A program made the translations under genes and the position numbers. Below the pieces are notes generated by a model. That model did no database searches and was not told the DNA's origin. It saw nothing but the letters and a program-made list of their open reading frames with translations. This document shows, piece by piece, positions 15,882 through 28,100 of a stretch of DNA of 64,000 bases. The first letter of the stretch is position 1; every line of letters starts with the position of its first letter. Source of the stretch: Chitinophagaceae bacterium. GTDB taxonomy: Bacteria > Bacteroidota > Bacteroidia > Chitinophagales > Chitinophagaceae. Location of the stretch: positions 2,395,001-2,459,000 of the forward strand of contig CP065012.1 in NCBI GenBank assembly GCA_016699815.1, in the 5' to 3' direction.

Positions 15882-18761
15882 ATGCAAATATTTTTACCCA
15901 AAAAAATTGTACTCCTGTTTTTTTTCTGTTTTTTTTCTGTTTTATCAATTGCACAGCTTAACATTACGCCACAAACTACTGCCAATGCCTTAGCGCAAAG
16001 TTTGGTAGGCACTGGTATTACTATTAGCAATGTAACTTTTACCGGCAACCCTTTAATGGCTGGTTATTTCAGGGCGCAAAACAATGCTGGATTGGGAATA
16101 GATACAGGTATTGTACTTACTAATGGCCGGGCAAAAACTACAGGCGGCAATACCGGGGTAAATGACGATGCAGGGCAATTAGCTTCTACGGGCTGGAGCC
16201 TTGCAGGCGATGCCAACCTTGCCACAGCAATAAGTTCACCGGTAGGTGATTTGCATGATGCCTGTATTTTGGAGTTTGACTTTGTTCCATTGGGTGATTC
16301 CATAAAATTTAATTACGTATTTAGTTCGGAGGAATATACACCGGCTTTTGCCTGCCCCGATTTATCGGGCGGCGGTTATAATGACGCATTTGCATTTTTT
16401 ATTTCGGGCCCTGGATTTCCTACCTTACAAAATATTGCTCTGGTACCAGGTACTTCATTGCCTGTTTCAATATTTAATGTAAATAATGTACCCGATTTTT
16501 CCGGCACAGCGCTTTGCCCTAATAACCCAACTTATTATGTTGATAACCCAAGCAATGCATATTTTTCTCATGATGGCCACACTACAGTATTAAGGGCTTT
16601 AGCCGTGGTACAACCCTGCCAAACCTATCATTTAAAATTAGTTATTTCCGATGTTGGCGATGGCGTTTGGGATAGCGGAGTATTTTTAGAAGCCGGAAGC
16701 TTAAGTTCAAATATTTTGGCATTAACAACCGTTACCGATTTAGATACTTCAGGAATTAATTACCTGGTAGAAGGTTGCCGCCCTGGAACAATCACCATTA
16801 AAAGGCAAAGCATAACCCCGTTTCCACAAGTGGTAAATTTATACTATAACGGTACTGCAATTAATGGTGTAGATGTACAAACTTTGCCGCCTTCAGTAAC
16901 AATTCCGGCAAACCAGGATAGTGTGTTATTAAATTTAATACCCATTGTAGATAATGTAGAAGAAGGAATTGAGCTATTGGAAATAAGTAATTTGCCGCCC
17001 TGTGCAAGTACGGGCTCACCACAAAATACCATTATTATACAAATAAGGGATTACGATACCCTTACCATTGGCCCCGGACGTAACCCTGATACGGCATTTA
17101 TTTGCCGTAATGCTGTATTGCCATTAGTGGCAAACAGTGGTTATACAAACTATGACTGGACACCCAATATTAACTTAAGTAATGCCAATATTCAAAATCC
17201 TTTAGCTACACTTACCGATTCCATAGCAAATTATTTTTGCACAGCTACCGTAGGCACTTGTGTGGCCAAAGATTCTTTGAATATAAAATGGAAGCAAATA
17301 TGGCTGCAATCAAAAACCGATATTCTATGTAATAATGGAACTACCGGAAAAATATTGGTTCGCACCAGTACCGGATGGCAAGCACCTGTTGTGTTTCAGG
17401 CAAATTCAGGCGCATGGCAAAGTTCACCACTGTTTAATAACCTTTCTGAGGGCAATTATGTAGTACGTGTAAAGGATGCATCGGGTTGTATGGATAGTAT
17501 TGTTGTAAACCTGGTACAATCTTACCCGGATTTATTAGTAAATGCCATAGATACCACTTTTGCTTCCTGTTCCGGAAATCCGGATGCTACCATTACGATT
17601 CAAGCAGGTGGTGGAAGAACGCCTTATACGTATTCCATAAATAACGGAACGGTAAGTACTCCGTTCCAGGCTTCAAATATTTTCAATGTATTACAGGGAA
17701 ATTATACCATTACTATAAAAGATGCCAATGGCTGTATTGTAACAGACCTACGAACAATAGCATTAAAAAACGATTTAACAATGAGTTTTACCGGCGTGCC
17801 TGTAATTTGTGAAGGAACCAGCAGTAACCCTTTACCACTGGTTTCAAATGCTATCAGTTATTTATGGTGGCCATCAGGAGGCTTAAGCAGCACTAATGTA
17901 AAAAATCCCATTGCCAACCCGGTAGTTACCACAAAATATTATGTAAAAGGTACAAAAGGGGTTTGTATTTCTACAGATAGTATTATAGTAAATGTAAACC
18001 CTGCGCCAATTCCCAATGCCGGGGCCGATAAAACGATTTGCTTTGGAGGAAATACAAGCCTCACAGGAAGTGGCGGAACACAATTTAACTGGAGGCCGGT
18101 AACTTATCTTGACGATATTCATGCCGCATCACCCAATGTTATAAATCCAATAGATAATAAATCCTATTACCTCGAAGTTATAGATGTAAACGGATGTATT
18201 TCTTTGTTTGAAGATACAGTTAAACTTTCTGTTACACCTGCAGTAAAATTATTTGCAGGTTACGATACGGTAGCGGCAATGGGCCAGCCCGTTCAGTTAT
18301 TTGCATACGAAGTAGGGAATAGTGGTGTAATAAGGTACAGCTGGGAGCCTTCCACCGGATTAAATGATGCAACTATTGGAAGCCCGGTAGCAACATTGTA
18401 CAACGATGTAGTATATTATGTTACGGGTTATACCAGTGAAAACTGTAAAGGCAGCGCCGTAGTAAAAGTAAAAGTGTACAAAGGGCCAGATATTTATGTG
18501 CCTACAGCATTTACACCCAATGGTGATGGTTTAAATGATTTACTAAAAGCCATTCCTGTAGGTATGAAAATAAACCAATACTTTAAAATTTATAACCGCT
18601 GGGGGCATCAGGTATTTGCTACATCTGATTTTCACAGGGGATGGAACGGCAGGCTTAAAGATGGAAATGTTTCTACCGGCACTTATGTATGGGTTGCTCA
18701 GGGTATTGATTATTTAGGCAGAACTGTTTTTAGAAGAGGTTCTGTATTAGTTCTTCCTTAA
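15882..18761 (+). CDS. Exported protein with choice-of-anchor L and CHU_C (T9SS type B) domains
   Basis: A 959-aa secreted protein. Signal peptide 1-25 (VLLFFFCFFSVLSIAQ). Residues about 30-280 match the choice-of-anchor L domain style (GTGITISNVTFTGNPLMAGYF, FNYVFSSEEY). Middle repeats about 480-620 look like SprB-type modules (CNNGTTGKI, VKDASGCMDSI, IKDANGCIVTD), followed by Ig-like units with a WxPxxxL pattern. The C-terminal 90 aa form the gliding-motility-associated CHU_C domain (VPTAFTPNGDGLND, KIYNRWGHQVF, GTYVWVAQG), used for type IX export and surface attachment in Bacteroidota. It probably has a structural or adhesive surface role; no catalytic motif was seen. Confidence 0.88.
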   Translation: MQIFLPKKIVLLFFFCFFSVLSIAQLNITPQTTANALAQSLVGTGITISNVTFTGNPLMAGYFRAQNNAGLGIDTGIVLTNGRAKTTGGNTGVNDDAGQLASTGWSLAGDANLATAISSPVGDLHDACILEFDFVPLGDSIKFNYVFSSEEYTPAFACPDLSGGGYNDAFAFFISGPGFPTLQNIALVPGTSLPVSIFNVNNVPDFSGTALCPNNPTYYVDNPSNAYFSHDGHTTVLRALAVVQPCQTYHLKLVISDVGDGVWDSGVFLEAGSLSSNILALTTVTDLDTSGINYLVEGCRPGTITIKRQSITPFPQVVNLYYNGTAINGVDVQTLPPSVTIPANQDSVLLNLIPIVDNVEEGIELLEISNLPPCASTGSPQNTIIIQIRDYDTLTIGPGRNPDTAFICRNAVLPLVANSGYTNYDWTPNINLSNANIQNPLATLTDSIANYFCTATVGTCVAKDSLNIKWKQIWLQSKTDILCNNGTTGKILVRTSTGWQAPVVFQANSGAWQSSPLFNNLSEGNYVVRVKDASGCMDSIVVNLVQSYPDLLVNAIDTTFASCSGNPDATITIQAGGGRTPYTYSINNGTVSTPFQASNIFNVLQGNYTITIKDANGCIVTDLRTIALKNDLTMSFTGVPVICEGTSSNPLPLVSNAISYLWWPSGGLSSTNVKNPIANPVVTTKYYVKGTKGVCISTDSIIVNVNPAPIPNAGADKTICFGGNTSLTGSGGTQFNWRPVTYLDDIHAASPNVINPIDNKSYYLEVIDVNGCISLFEDTVKLSVTPAVKLFAGYDTVAAMGQPVQLFAYEVGNSGVIRYSWEPSTGLNDATIGSPVATLYNDVVYYVTGYTSENCKGSAVVKVKVYKGPDIYVPTAFTPNGDGLNDLLKAIPVGMKINQYFKIYNRWGHQVFATSDFHRGWNGRLKDGNVSTGTYVWVAQGIDYLGRTVFRRGSVLVLP

Positions 18762-18784
18762 CAGTTTTTGAAGAAAAATTAAGT

Positions 18785-18818
18785 AACAGGCAATAGAATA
18801 AAATCCAGTTGCCTTTTT
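18785..18818 (+). terminator. Probable terminator after the CHU_C protein gene
   Basis: AGGCAA and TTGCCT pair around a 15-nt loop and are followed by T5. The stem is short, so confidence is moderate. Confidence 0.55.
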
Positions 18819-18905
18819 AATTGATTGTTTTTTATATAGTAAAGTATTGACTTGTTTTCCCCAAACGTAAGTATTTAGCTCAAAATCAGATATTTAGAAT
18901 TTTTA

Positions 18906-18936
18906 TTTGTAAAAGTGAACATTTTTTATATTTTTG
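18906..18936 (+). promoter_or_regulatory. Promoter of the 3161-aa protein gene
   Basis: TTTG (18906-18909), a 19-bp spacer and TATTTTTG (18929-18936) give a textbook Bacteroidota -33/-7 pair. Transcription would start near 18942, leaving a leader of about 215 nt. The rest of the 396-bp gap 18762-19157 shows nothing else. Confidence 0.7.
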
Positions 18937-19157
18937 CAGTTCTATCCGCTGTATGAAATAATTCATCATCCTTGAAAATCTACAATAAGAGATTTGCACT
19001 CCCCTAACAATGCATCTTCTCCACAAAATCTGATATTTCCTAAGTATTCTGCACACTTAAAGTTTATCTGAACTATTCGTTTAGTTTTTAGACGCATTTT
19101 ATTATCCATGTTACTTTGTTAAAGCCGGCAGTTTTTACTTAAAAGAAATATTGAAAC

Positions 19158-22100
19158 ATGGAAAAGTTTTACGCATTTGTGGGCAAATTACCCTTCAACT
19201 CCAAAAGAGAAAATGGCCGTGGCCCAGTAAATATATTTTTTATTGCTTGCTTTTACTTTATTGCTGCATTATTCATGCTACTTAATAGTGCCTCTGCACA
19301 AACCTGGACGAGATCCAGGCCAATCACTTTAACTCCGGCAACAACCGTTGCAAATTACCAGGTAAAAGTTACCATTACTACGGCTATTATGGGAAACCCA
19401 TATACTGATATGAATAGTGCTGGCAATGATATTCGTTTTTATGATGCTTCTTATACTCCTTGTGCATACTGGATAGAAACTTTTAGTAATGCCGGTACAT
19501 CCATTATTTGGGTAAAAGTTGCTAATCCTTCCACAACAATTTATATGTATTATGGAAATGCTATAGCAACGGCTGTTAGTAATGCGGATAATACATTCGA
19601 TTATTTTGAAGATTTTAAAACAGATATTTCAGGCAGGTGGACAGTGGCGTCCACTAATGGTTCTGTAACGCAAAACACAGCAGGAACAGGTACTGTAACC
19701 ATGAGCAATACCAGCAATGCCGGTGCAAACGGGATAAGCAACACAAGCCCTTTTACTACAGCTTCCACATCGTTTTTTTTAGAAACCAAACACAGAGAAT
19801 CTGCCTATCATCGTAACAGGATATATGCCGCTGCAGCAAACATGGGTTTTTCTCCTACAGGATTTGATTATGGATATTTCAAAAATCCTGCAGCTGCAAA
19901 TACTGTTTCAGAAGTTTTTTGGAATGGTTTTTCGGGAACAAATTTGCTTACCCAAAATAATGATTATTTAACCCGTTGGTTAATTACCGATGGTTCCACT
20001 TATAATTATTTTACATACAATTGGCCAGGTTATACCGCATTAGATGCTGTGAATAGGAATACTACTGTTGCAGCTACCATACGATATATACATTTCAGGG
20101 TTACAGAAGCAAACAATACTTCCATAACAGTAGATTGGGTGAGGGTGCGAAAATCCCAGGCAACAGACCCGTTAACAACTGTGGGTATAGTTGTGAACCA
20201 TTCATCCAGCCCTGCAATTACAGCTTTCTCACCGGTAACAAGTGTATGTGTAAATACAGATTTCACCATTAACGGTACAAACCTGGATAATGCATTTTTG
20301 GTAACCGTTGGTGGAACGGCAGTAAATATTGTAAGCAATTCCAGCACCCAAATTGTTGCCAATAGCGCTACTGCATTATCGGGTACAGTGGTAGTGCAAA
20401 CGCCATTGGGTGCAGTGAGCAGCGCTGCATCTTATACTATTGATGCTTTGCCTTTAATAGGGCCTATTTTGGGTGGAGCCACAAATGTTTGTGTAGGGAG
20501 CAATAGCCCTGCATTTACTAATTCCAATGCAACGGGAACATGGTCGGTAACCAATGGTACAGGCCAGGCTTCAATAAATACTTCGGGTATATTAAATGGA
20601 ATTAGCCCGGGAACCGTTACAGTAAATTATGAAGTTATAAATGGCAGATGTACATTGGTTAATAATAAGGCTGTTAATATTGTAGCACTACCTGTTGCTT
20701 CGCTTACAGCAACGGAAACATCTGGCATTGCATATGACGATAATATTATTTGCCAGGGAGATAATGTAAGCTTTACTGCAACTGCAGGTTATACGAACTA
20801 TGCATTTAAGCTAAATGGCATTACCGTACAATCTGGTTTATCAAATACTTTTAATACCACGGCATTAAACAATGGCGTAGTGGTATCGGTAGAAGTAACC
20901 AACAGCAACTCTTGTGTAATTACTGCAAACAGTATTACGGTTACCGTAAATCCCATTCCATCTGCTTTGATGAATGTTACCGAAGGCTCAGGCATAATAA
21001 ATGACAATGCTATTTGCGTTGGCGCCAATGTAACCTTTCAGGCAACGGCAAATGCAGGCGCTACATTTGTATTTAAAGTAAATGGAATGCCAATGCAATC
21101 TGGCACATCAAATATTTATAGCAGCACAACTTTAAACAATGGCGACCAGGCTACCGTTGAAGTAACTAAAAATGGTTGTACAGCAGTTTCAGCAGTTGAA
21201 ACCATTACGGTATATCCTTATCCTGCAGGAACATTGGCTTTTTCAGAAAATTCGGGCACTGCAAATGATGGCTCAATATGCATAGGATCAAATATTACTT
21301 TTACGGCACCACAAAGCGGAAATAACAATTTTGTATTTAAAGTAGATGGCAATATAGAACAAGCGGGCGCATCAAATATTTATAGTACTACTGCTTTAAC
21401 AACAGGCCCACATTCGGTAGTAGTGGAAGTAACCAGCGTAAATGGTTGTACAACAATTTTTGATGCAGTACTTATTGTAGTTTATAATTATCCGGTAGTA
21501 GCCTCAATAACAGGGCCGGTACAGGTTTGTGAAGGCAGCTCTGTAACATTGGCCAATGCAACATCTGGTGGAAACTGGAGCAGCAGTAATCCTACAGTGG
21601 CAACAATTAATCCTTCGGGTTTGGTTTCGGGTATTTCTGGAGGTACAACGGTTATTAGCTATAGTTTTACAACAAATGGTTGCGAAACAATTGTTACTTA
21701 TAATTTTACCGTAAATGCATTACCCACAGGTGTAATTACCATCACAGAAAATTCGGGCATTACAGCAAATGATGGAATTATATGCTCCGGTGATGGAATA
21801 AATTTTACTGCACCTTCAGGATATAGTAATTACCAGTTTTTTTATGGCTCCATTGAAGTATCCAATGGCCCGTCAAATGTATGGCCTCCTGCACTTACAA
21901 CCGGAGGCCAGGTATCTGTAGTAGTTACTACTTCGGCTGGCTGTATCGCTTCCTTAGGCCCGGTTAATTTTAACGTAAACCCTTTGCCAACCCTTTCTTC
22001 TATAACTGGCACAATGAACGTTTGCGTAAATGCAATAACAGATTTGGATAATGCACAGGCAGGTGGTGTATGGAGCAGTTCAAATACCACAATTGCTACT

Positions 22101-25100
22101 GTAAATCCTGCAAATGGGGAAGTAACCGGAGTTTCGGCTGGAATGGTTAACATTAACTATACATATACCAATGCCAATAATTGTTCAAGCAGTGTAAATA
22201 CAATAGTTACTGTAAATGCATTGCCTCTTATTACCCTTAACGGACCCAATCCAATTTGCCCGGGGTCTACAAACAATGTTTATACCACAGAAAGCGGGCA
22301 GGCAAATTATGTATGGACTATAGTTGGCGGTGTAATTACCGCAGGCGGAACATCTACCGATGATAACGTTACCGTAACCTGGAATTTAACCGGAACACGA
22401 ACCATCTTTGTAAATTATACCAATGCTAATGGTTGTACTGCAACTACATCTGCAACAATAACCAATGCACCAAGTACGCCAGCACCTTCATTAAGCGGGC
22501 CTTCGCCTGTTTGTTTAAACAGCACTAATAATATATATACAACCGATGCAGGAAAAATTGATTATGATTGGACGGTTACCGGTGGTATTGTTACCGGCGG
22601 CGGTACTGCTACCGATAATACCATTACTATAACCTGGAACACTATTGGCACACAAAGCGTAAGTATTAATTATGCAGATGCAGGCACCGGTTGCCGCAGT
22701 GCAAACCCTACAATAAAAAATGTTATTGTGCATCCATTACCGGCTGCAACAATTTCAGGAACGGCAGCAGTTTGTCAAAATGCAAGTGGAATTGTAGTAA
22801 CCTTTACCGGAAGCGGTGGCACTGTGCCCTATACTTTTACTTTTAATATTGATGGAGGCGCCAGCCAAACCATCAGTACATCAATATGGTCAAGTTCGGT
22901 TAGCTATTTTGTGCCAACTGGTACACCGGGTATTTATAATTATAACCTTGAATCGGTATCTGATAATACAGGATGTTCAAACGTACAACCCGGAACAGCA
23001 ACTGTTACAGTAACCGCCCAACCTAATGCATCTATTGCTTATGCCGGAAGCCCTTTTTGTACAACATCAACTCCTGTTTCTGTAAACCAAACGGGTACTG
23101 GCGGCGGCTCTTACAGCAGCAGCCCGGCTGGTTTGGGTATTAACGCTTCAAGTGGATTAATTACTCCGGGTAGCAGTACCGCTGGAACTTATACCGTAAC
23201 TTATAGTGTTGCTCCTGCCGGAGGATGTTCATTATATACAACAACTACGCAGGTAACCATAACACAGGCAGTAAATCCTGCTACTACTATTTCTTATCCT
23301 TCATCCGGAAGTTTCTGTTCAAATGCCTCTTTACAAAATGTAACTATTTCCGGTACTTCTGGCGGAACCTTTTCTTCAACTACAGGTTTAATTATCAATG
23401 CATCAACAGGTCAAATTGATCCATCTGCAAGCACGCCCGGAAATTATACGGTAACTTATGAGATATTACCTGCAGGAAATTGTGCAGGCTTTATAACAAC
23501 CACAAGCGTTTCAATTATACAGGCGCCATCTGCAAGCGCAGGAAGTAATATGCAAATTTGCTCAGATGCCAGCAATGTAACAATTGGTGCAAGCGCATCT
23601 GCTTTAAATTATAGTAGTGTATTATGGACAAGTAATGGAAGTGCAGGTACAATTACCAATGCAAGTTCATTAAACGGAGCTACTTATACGCCAAGTGTTG
23701 CAGACATAGCTTCAGGCGGTATTATCCTTACATTAATCATTAATGGCAATAGCCCATGTGCATCGGTACAAAGTACAATAACTGTTTCTATAACAGGAGC
23801 TGCAACAGCGGTAGCAGGAATTGATATACACGCTTGTGCCGGTTTATCAAATGTAAATATAACAGCCGGTTCATCTGCAAGTAATTATTCTTCTGTAATG
23901 TGGAGTGGAGGCGCCGGTACATGGTCCAATGCTACATCACTTACTACAGCAACCTATTCACCAACAGCTGCAGAACAATCTGCCGGTAGTGTTTCTATTA
24001 CTTTAACCGCAATTGGAAACAGCCCATGTGGTAATGCATTTGTTGTTAAAACAATGTATATTCATCCTTTACCTACAGTGCCGGTAATTAACCCGGCCAG
24101 CCAAACGATGTGCCAGGGTTCAATACTCCCTGTAAGTTCTACCACGGTAACCACATCAGGCTCTGCAACCGCATCATCGGGCAATATTAACCAGGGTATA
24201 CCTGATTTTAATGCAGGGGGAAGAACTTCAAATATAGCAATATCAGGCATTCCTGCCGGAGCTATAATTGATAGTGTACACGTTGGTTTTAATATAACTC
24301 ATTCAAGAGATGGTGATATCATTATTAATATTAAAGCACCCAACAACAATGTTTTAAATTTAGTAAACCGCAGAGGAGGAAATGGCGATAATTTTACCAG
24401 TACAATTATAAGCAGCGAATCTTTAAATCCTGTAAATGCCGGTGCATCGCCATTTACCAGTACTTACTCTGCCGATGCTGCTTTAGGGGTAGGAGCAACA
24501 GGCAACAATTCTAATGTTGCAGTATTTAATGGTTTATATGCTACAGCCAATGGCAACTGGACATTTAGCGTAAGAGACGCAAGGCTATTTCAGGGTGGTA
24601 CGTTAAACAACTGGAACCTTATCATTTATTATCACACTATTGCACCTGCACCAGTAACCTGGAGTCCGCAAACAGATTTATATACAGATGCTGCAGCAAC
24701 GGTTGCTTATACCGGATCAGCAATTGCAACAGTTTATGTGAAACCTTCTACAGCAGGCAATAAAATTTATACGGCTACAACTACAGATGGATATGGCTGT
24801 ACACGTGCATCAAATTTTAACCTTACTGTAAATCCCAAGCCTGTAATTAGCATGAATGCAGATTATTGCCTTGTACCCGGCAAGGTAAGAGTTAGCGCTA
24901 CTGCATCACCTTCGGGTACTTTTTTGTGGAGTACCGGAGCAACAACTAGTTTTATTGATGTAGATGAAGCAGATGATTATTTTGTAACGGTTACCACGCC
25001 TCAAGGTTGCCAATCAACTTCTTCACTTAGTGTAGCACAGGAATTAGTAGTGAATGGCGATTTTACCGCAGGCAATACCGGTTTTTATACCGACTATACT

Positions 25101-28100
25101 TATGTACCTCCTCCCGGAACACCTACGAGTTTATATCCCGAAGGGTATTATGCAATTGATGTAAATGCACATGATTACCATAATTTATTTTGGGGTAAAG
25201 AACATTCTACCAATGCTCAAACCGGCAATTTTATGATTATTAATGGATATCCGGGATCTTCAACAGCTGTAATTTGGGAACAAACCGTTACCGTAAAACC
25301 CAATACCGATTATTATTTTAGCGCCTGGGGAATGAACCTCAATCCTGCCTTGCCTGCAAAACTTCGCTTTGAAGTAAATGGGGTTCAAACTGGGGTAGTG
25401 GCTGATTTAAATCTTGCACCTAAGCCTACAAATGCCGGACAGGTAAACATTAATAACTGGATAAGGTTTTACAGTAACCCAACCTGGAACTCCGGTTCGG
25501 CAACAACGGCAGTTATCAGGATAATTAATTTAAATCCAGCACTGGGAGGAAATGATTTTGGTTTAGATGATATTTCTTTTGGTACATTATCCACATTTAT
25601 TAAAGGGCCGCAAGTGGTTAATAGCGATGTTCAAAATAAATGTGTAAACACGCCAATTGATGAAATTTCTTACCAGGTAGGTACCGGTGGAACCGGACCA
25701 TTAATTACGGGCTTACCCCCCGGTGTAACCACTTCATTTAACGGTATTACGCTTACTATTAATGGTAGCCCTACAGTACCCGGAATTTATAATTATAAAA
25801 TTAAAACGCAGGGAAGTTGTAACCCCGATTCTGCAGTAGGAGTAATAGATGTGAAACCCGATGCCACGCTTTCACTCAATTCCGGTAGCAATAACCAGGA
25901 AATTTGTTATAATACTTTTTTAAGTCCTGTAACTTATGCAGTAGGTGGTGGTGCAATATCAGCCAATGTATCCGGCCTGCCTACAGGTATTACTGGTAAT
26001 TATAGTAATGGAACATTAACCATTTCGGGTATTGCTTTACAAACCGGGAGCTTTAACTTTACTGTAACCACTACAGGTACCTGTGTTCAAAAATCCGAAA
26101 ACGGGCAAATAACAATTTACCCTGTAACCGTTGCAGGCAACCTGGCCAATAAAGTAATTTGTAATGGAGGTAGCGGAAGCTATACCATTACCGGTATTAC
26201 AGGCTCGGTAAAAAGATGGGAGTCATCAACCGATGATGGTGTAACCTGGGATACCATAAGCAATACAACCAATACGCAAGGTTTCTCCGGTATTTCTCAA
26301 ACCACCATTTTCAGGGCGGTTGTGCAAAGCGGTGTATGTACAGAATTATCTTCTACTGGCGGTAAAGTGGGCATCCATAATATGTGGGAAGGAAAATACA
26401 GCAGCGATTGGAACGATCCTTTAAACTGGAGCGATGGCGCTGGAGCAAATAATTCATTATGTCCTTCTGTAGTGATTCCGGTAATACCAACAGGTTATTT
26501 TTACCCGGTATTAAATTCCGGCACACCCAACCTTATTGTAAATTTAGATATTAAAACTGGCGCTTCCGTTGTAATTTCAAATGATGCTATGCTGCCCATA
26601 GCTGGTGCAATTACCAATGCAGGTAGTTTTGATGTAACCCATGGCGGTATTAACCTCAATGGTATTTCAACTCAACTTGTTAGCGGCAGTATGTTTTTAA
26701 ACAATACTATTAAAACATTAAAATTTGAAAATAATGTAAACATCACGGCTGGTGCAGGTAATATGCTTAATGTTACCAGCCTTGTAGATATTGGCCTGGT
26801 AAATAATAAAACCCTGCAAACAAATGGTAACCTTACTTTAAAATCAAGTGCAGCCGTTACAGCAAGTATGGGGCGCATATTTGATAACAACCAGGTATTG
26901 GGCGATGTTACCGTGGAAAGGTATATTCCATCAGGAAGAAAATGGAGATTTTTAGCGGTACCAACCAATACCACACAATCAGTTAAAGATGCATGGCAGG
27001 AAGCTGCAGCCACAGAAGCTTCAAACCCGGTACCGGGATTTGGCACACAAATAAGCAGTTATTTCAGCAACCCTACAACTTTAGGTTTTGATGCGTTTTC
27101 TCCAGGCGGGCACAGCATGAAGTATTGGAACGAAGCAACACAACAATATATTCCTCAGCCGACCACCAATGTTACGAATATCAACAATAGTAAAGGATAT
27201 ATGATATTTATAAGGGGAGACCGTACATCCACAGTTTCTGCTCCCACAAGTACCACTACGGTTTTAAGAACAAAAGGCCCGCTTAAATCCAAAAACCAGT
27301 CGGTTAGTTTTTCAAGTGTGCCTATGAACAATTTTGTATCGGTAGGCAACCCTTATGCATCGGCTATAGACTTAAGGCAAATTGGTAAAGTAAATGTGTC
27401 GGATGTATATTATGTGTGGGATCCCAAGCTTGGAGGCTCTTATGGCCTGGGTGCTTTTCAAAAAATAACCGTTACCGGATCTTCCTTTACCATAATACCC
27501 GGAGGTGGGAGCTATATTGGTTTAACCGATCCAAGGGTGGAATCTGGCGCTGCATTTTATGTACAGTCTGCCGGTACAGGAAATGGTTCTGTAAACTTTA
27601 CGGAATATGCCAAAACTACAGGCAGCCGTGAAGTAAACCGTAATGGAAACCTTACCGACGACAGGAAAATATTAAAGGTAATATTGGAAACCGATGAAGG
27701 AAATGTGGTAAGCAAACTGGATGGCGTAATGGTAGAATTTGGCGACATATACAGCAACGATGTAAATGCAGATGATGGCGCTAATATCTCCAATACAGGA
27801 GAAAACCTGGCTATTCAAAAGCCTTCAAGGAACATTAGTGTTGAAAGACACGCACCGGTAATTGCGGAAGATACTATAAAGCTCAATTTTGTGAGGCCAA
27901 GGGCACGCAATTATCGTTTTGTATTGGATATGCAAAATATGCAAAACGGCTTACAGCCATGGTTAATAGATAATTTTACCCAGGTACAATTGCCAATTGA
28001 AATGGATGGCGAAACCCTTTACAATTTTGCTGTAACAACTGCCCAGGGTGCTTCTTCACCTAACAGGTTTATGATTATTTTTAAACAGGCAGTAACCCTG

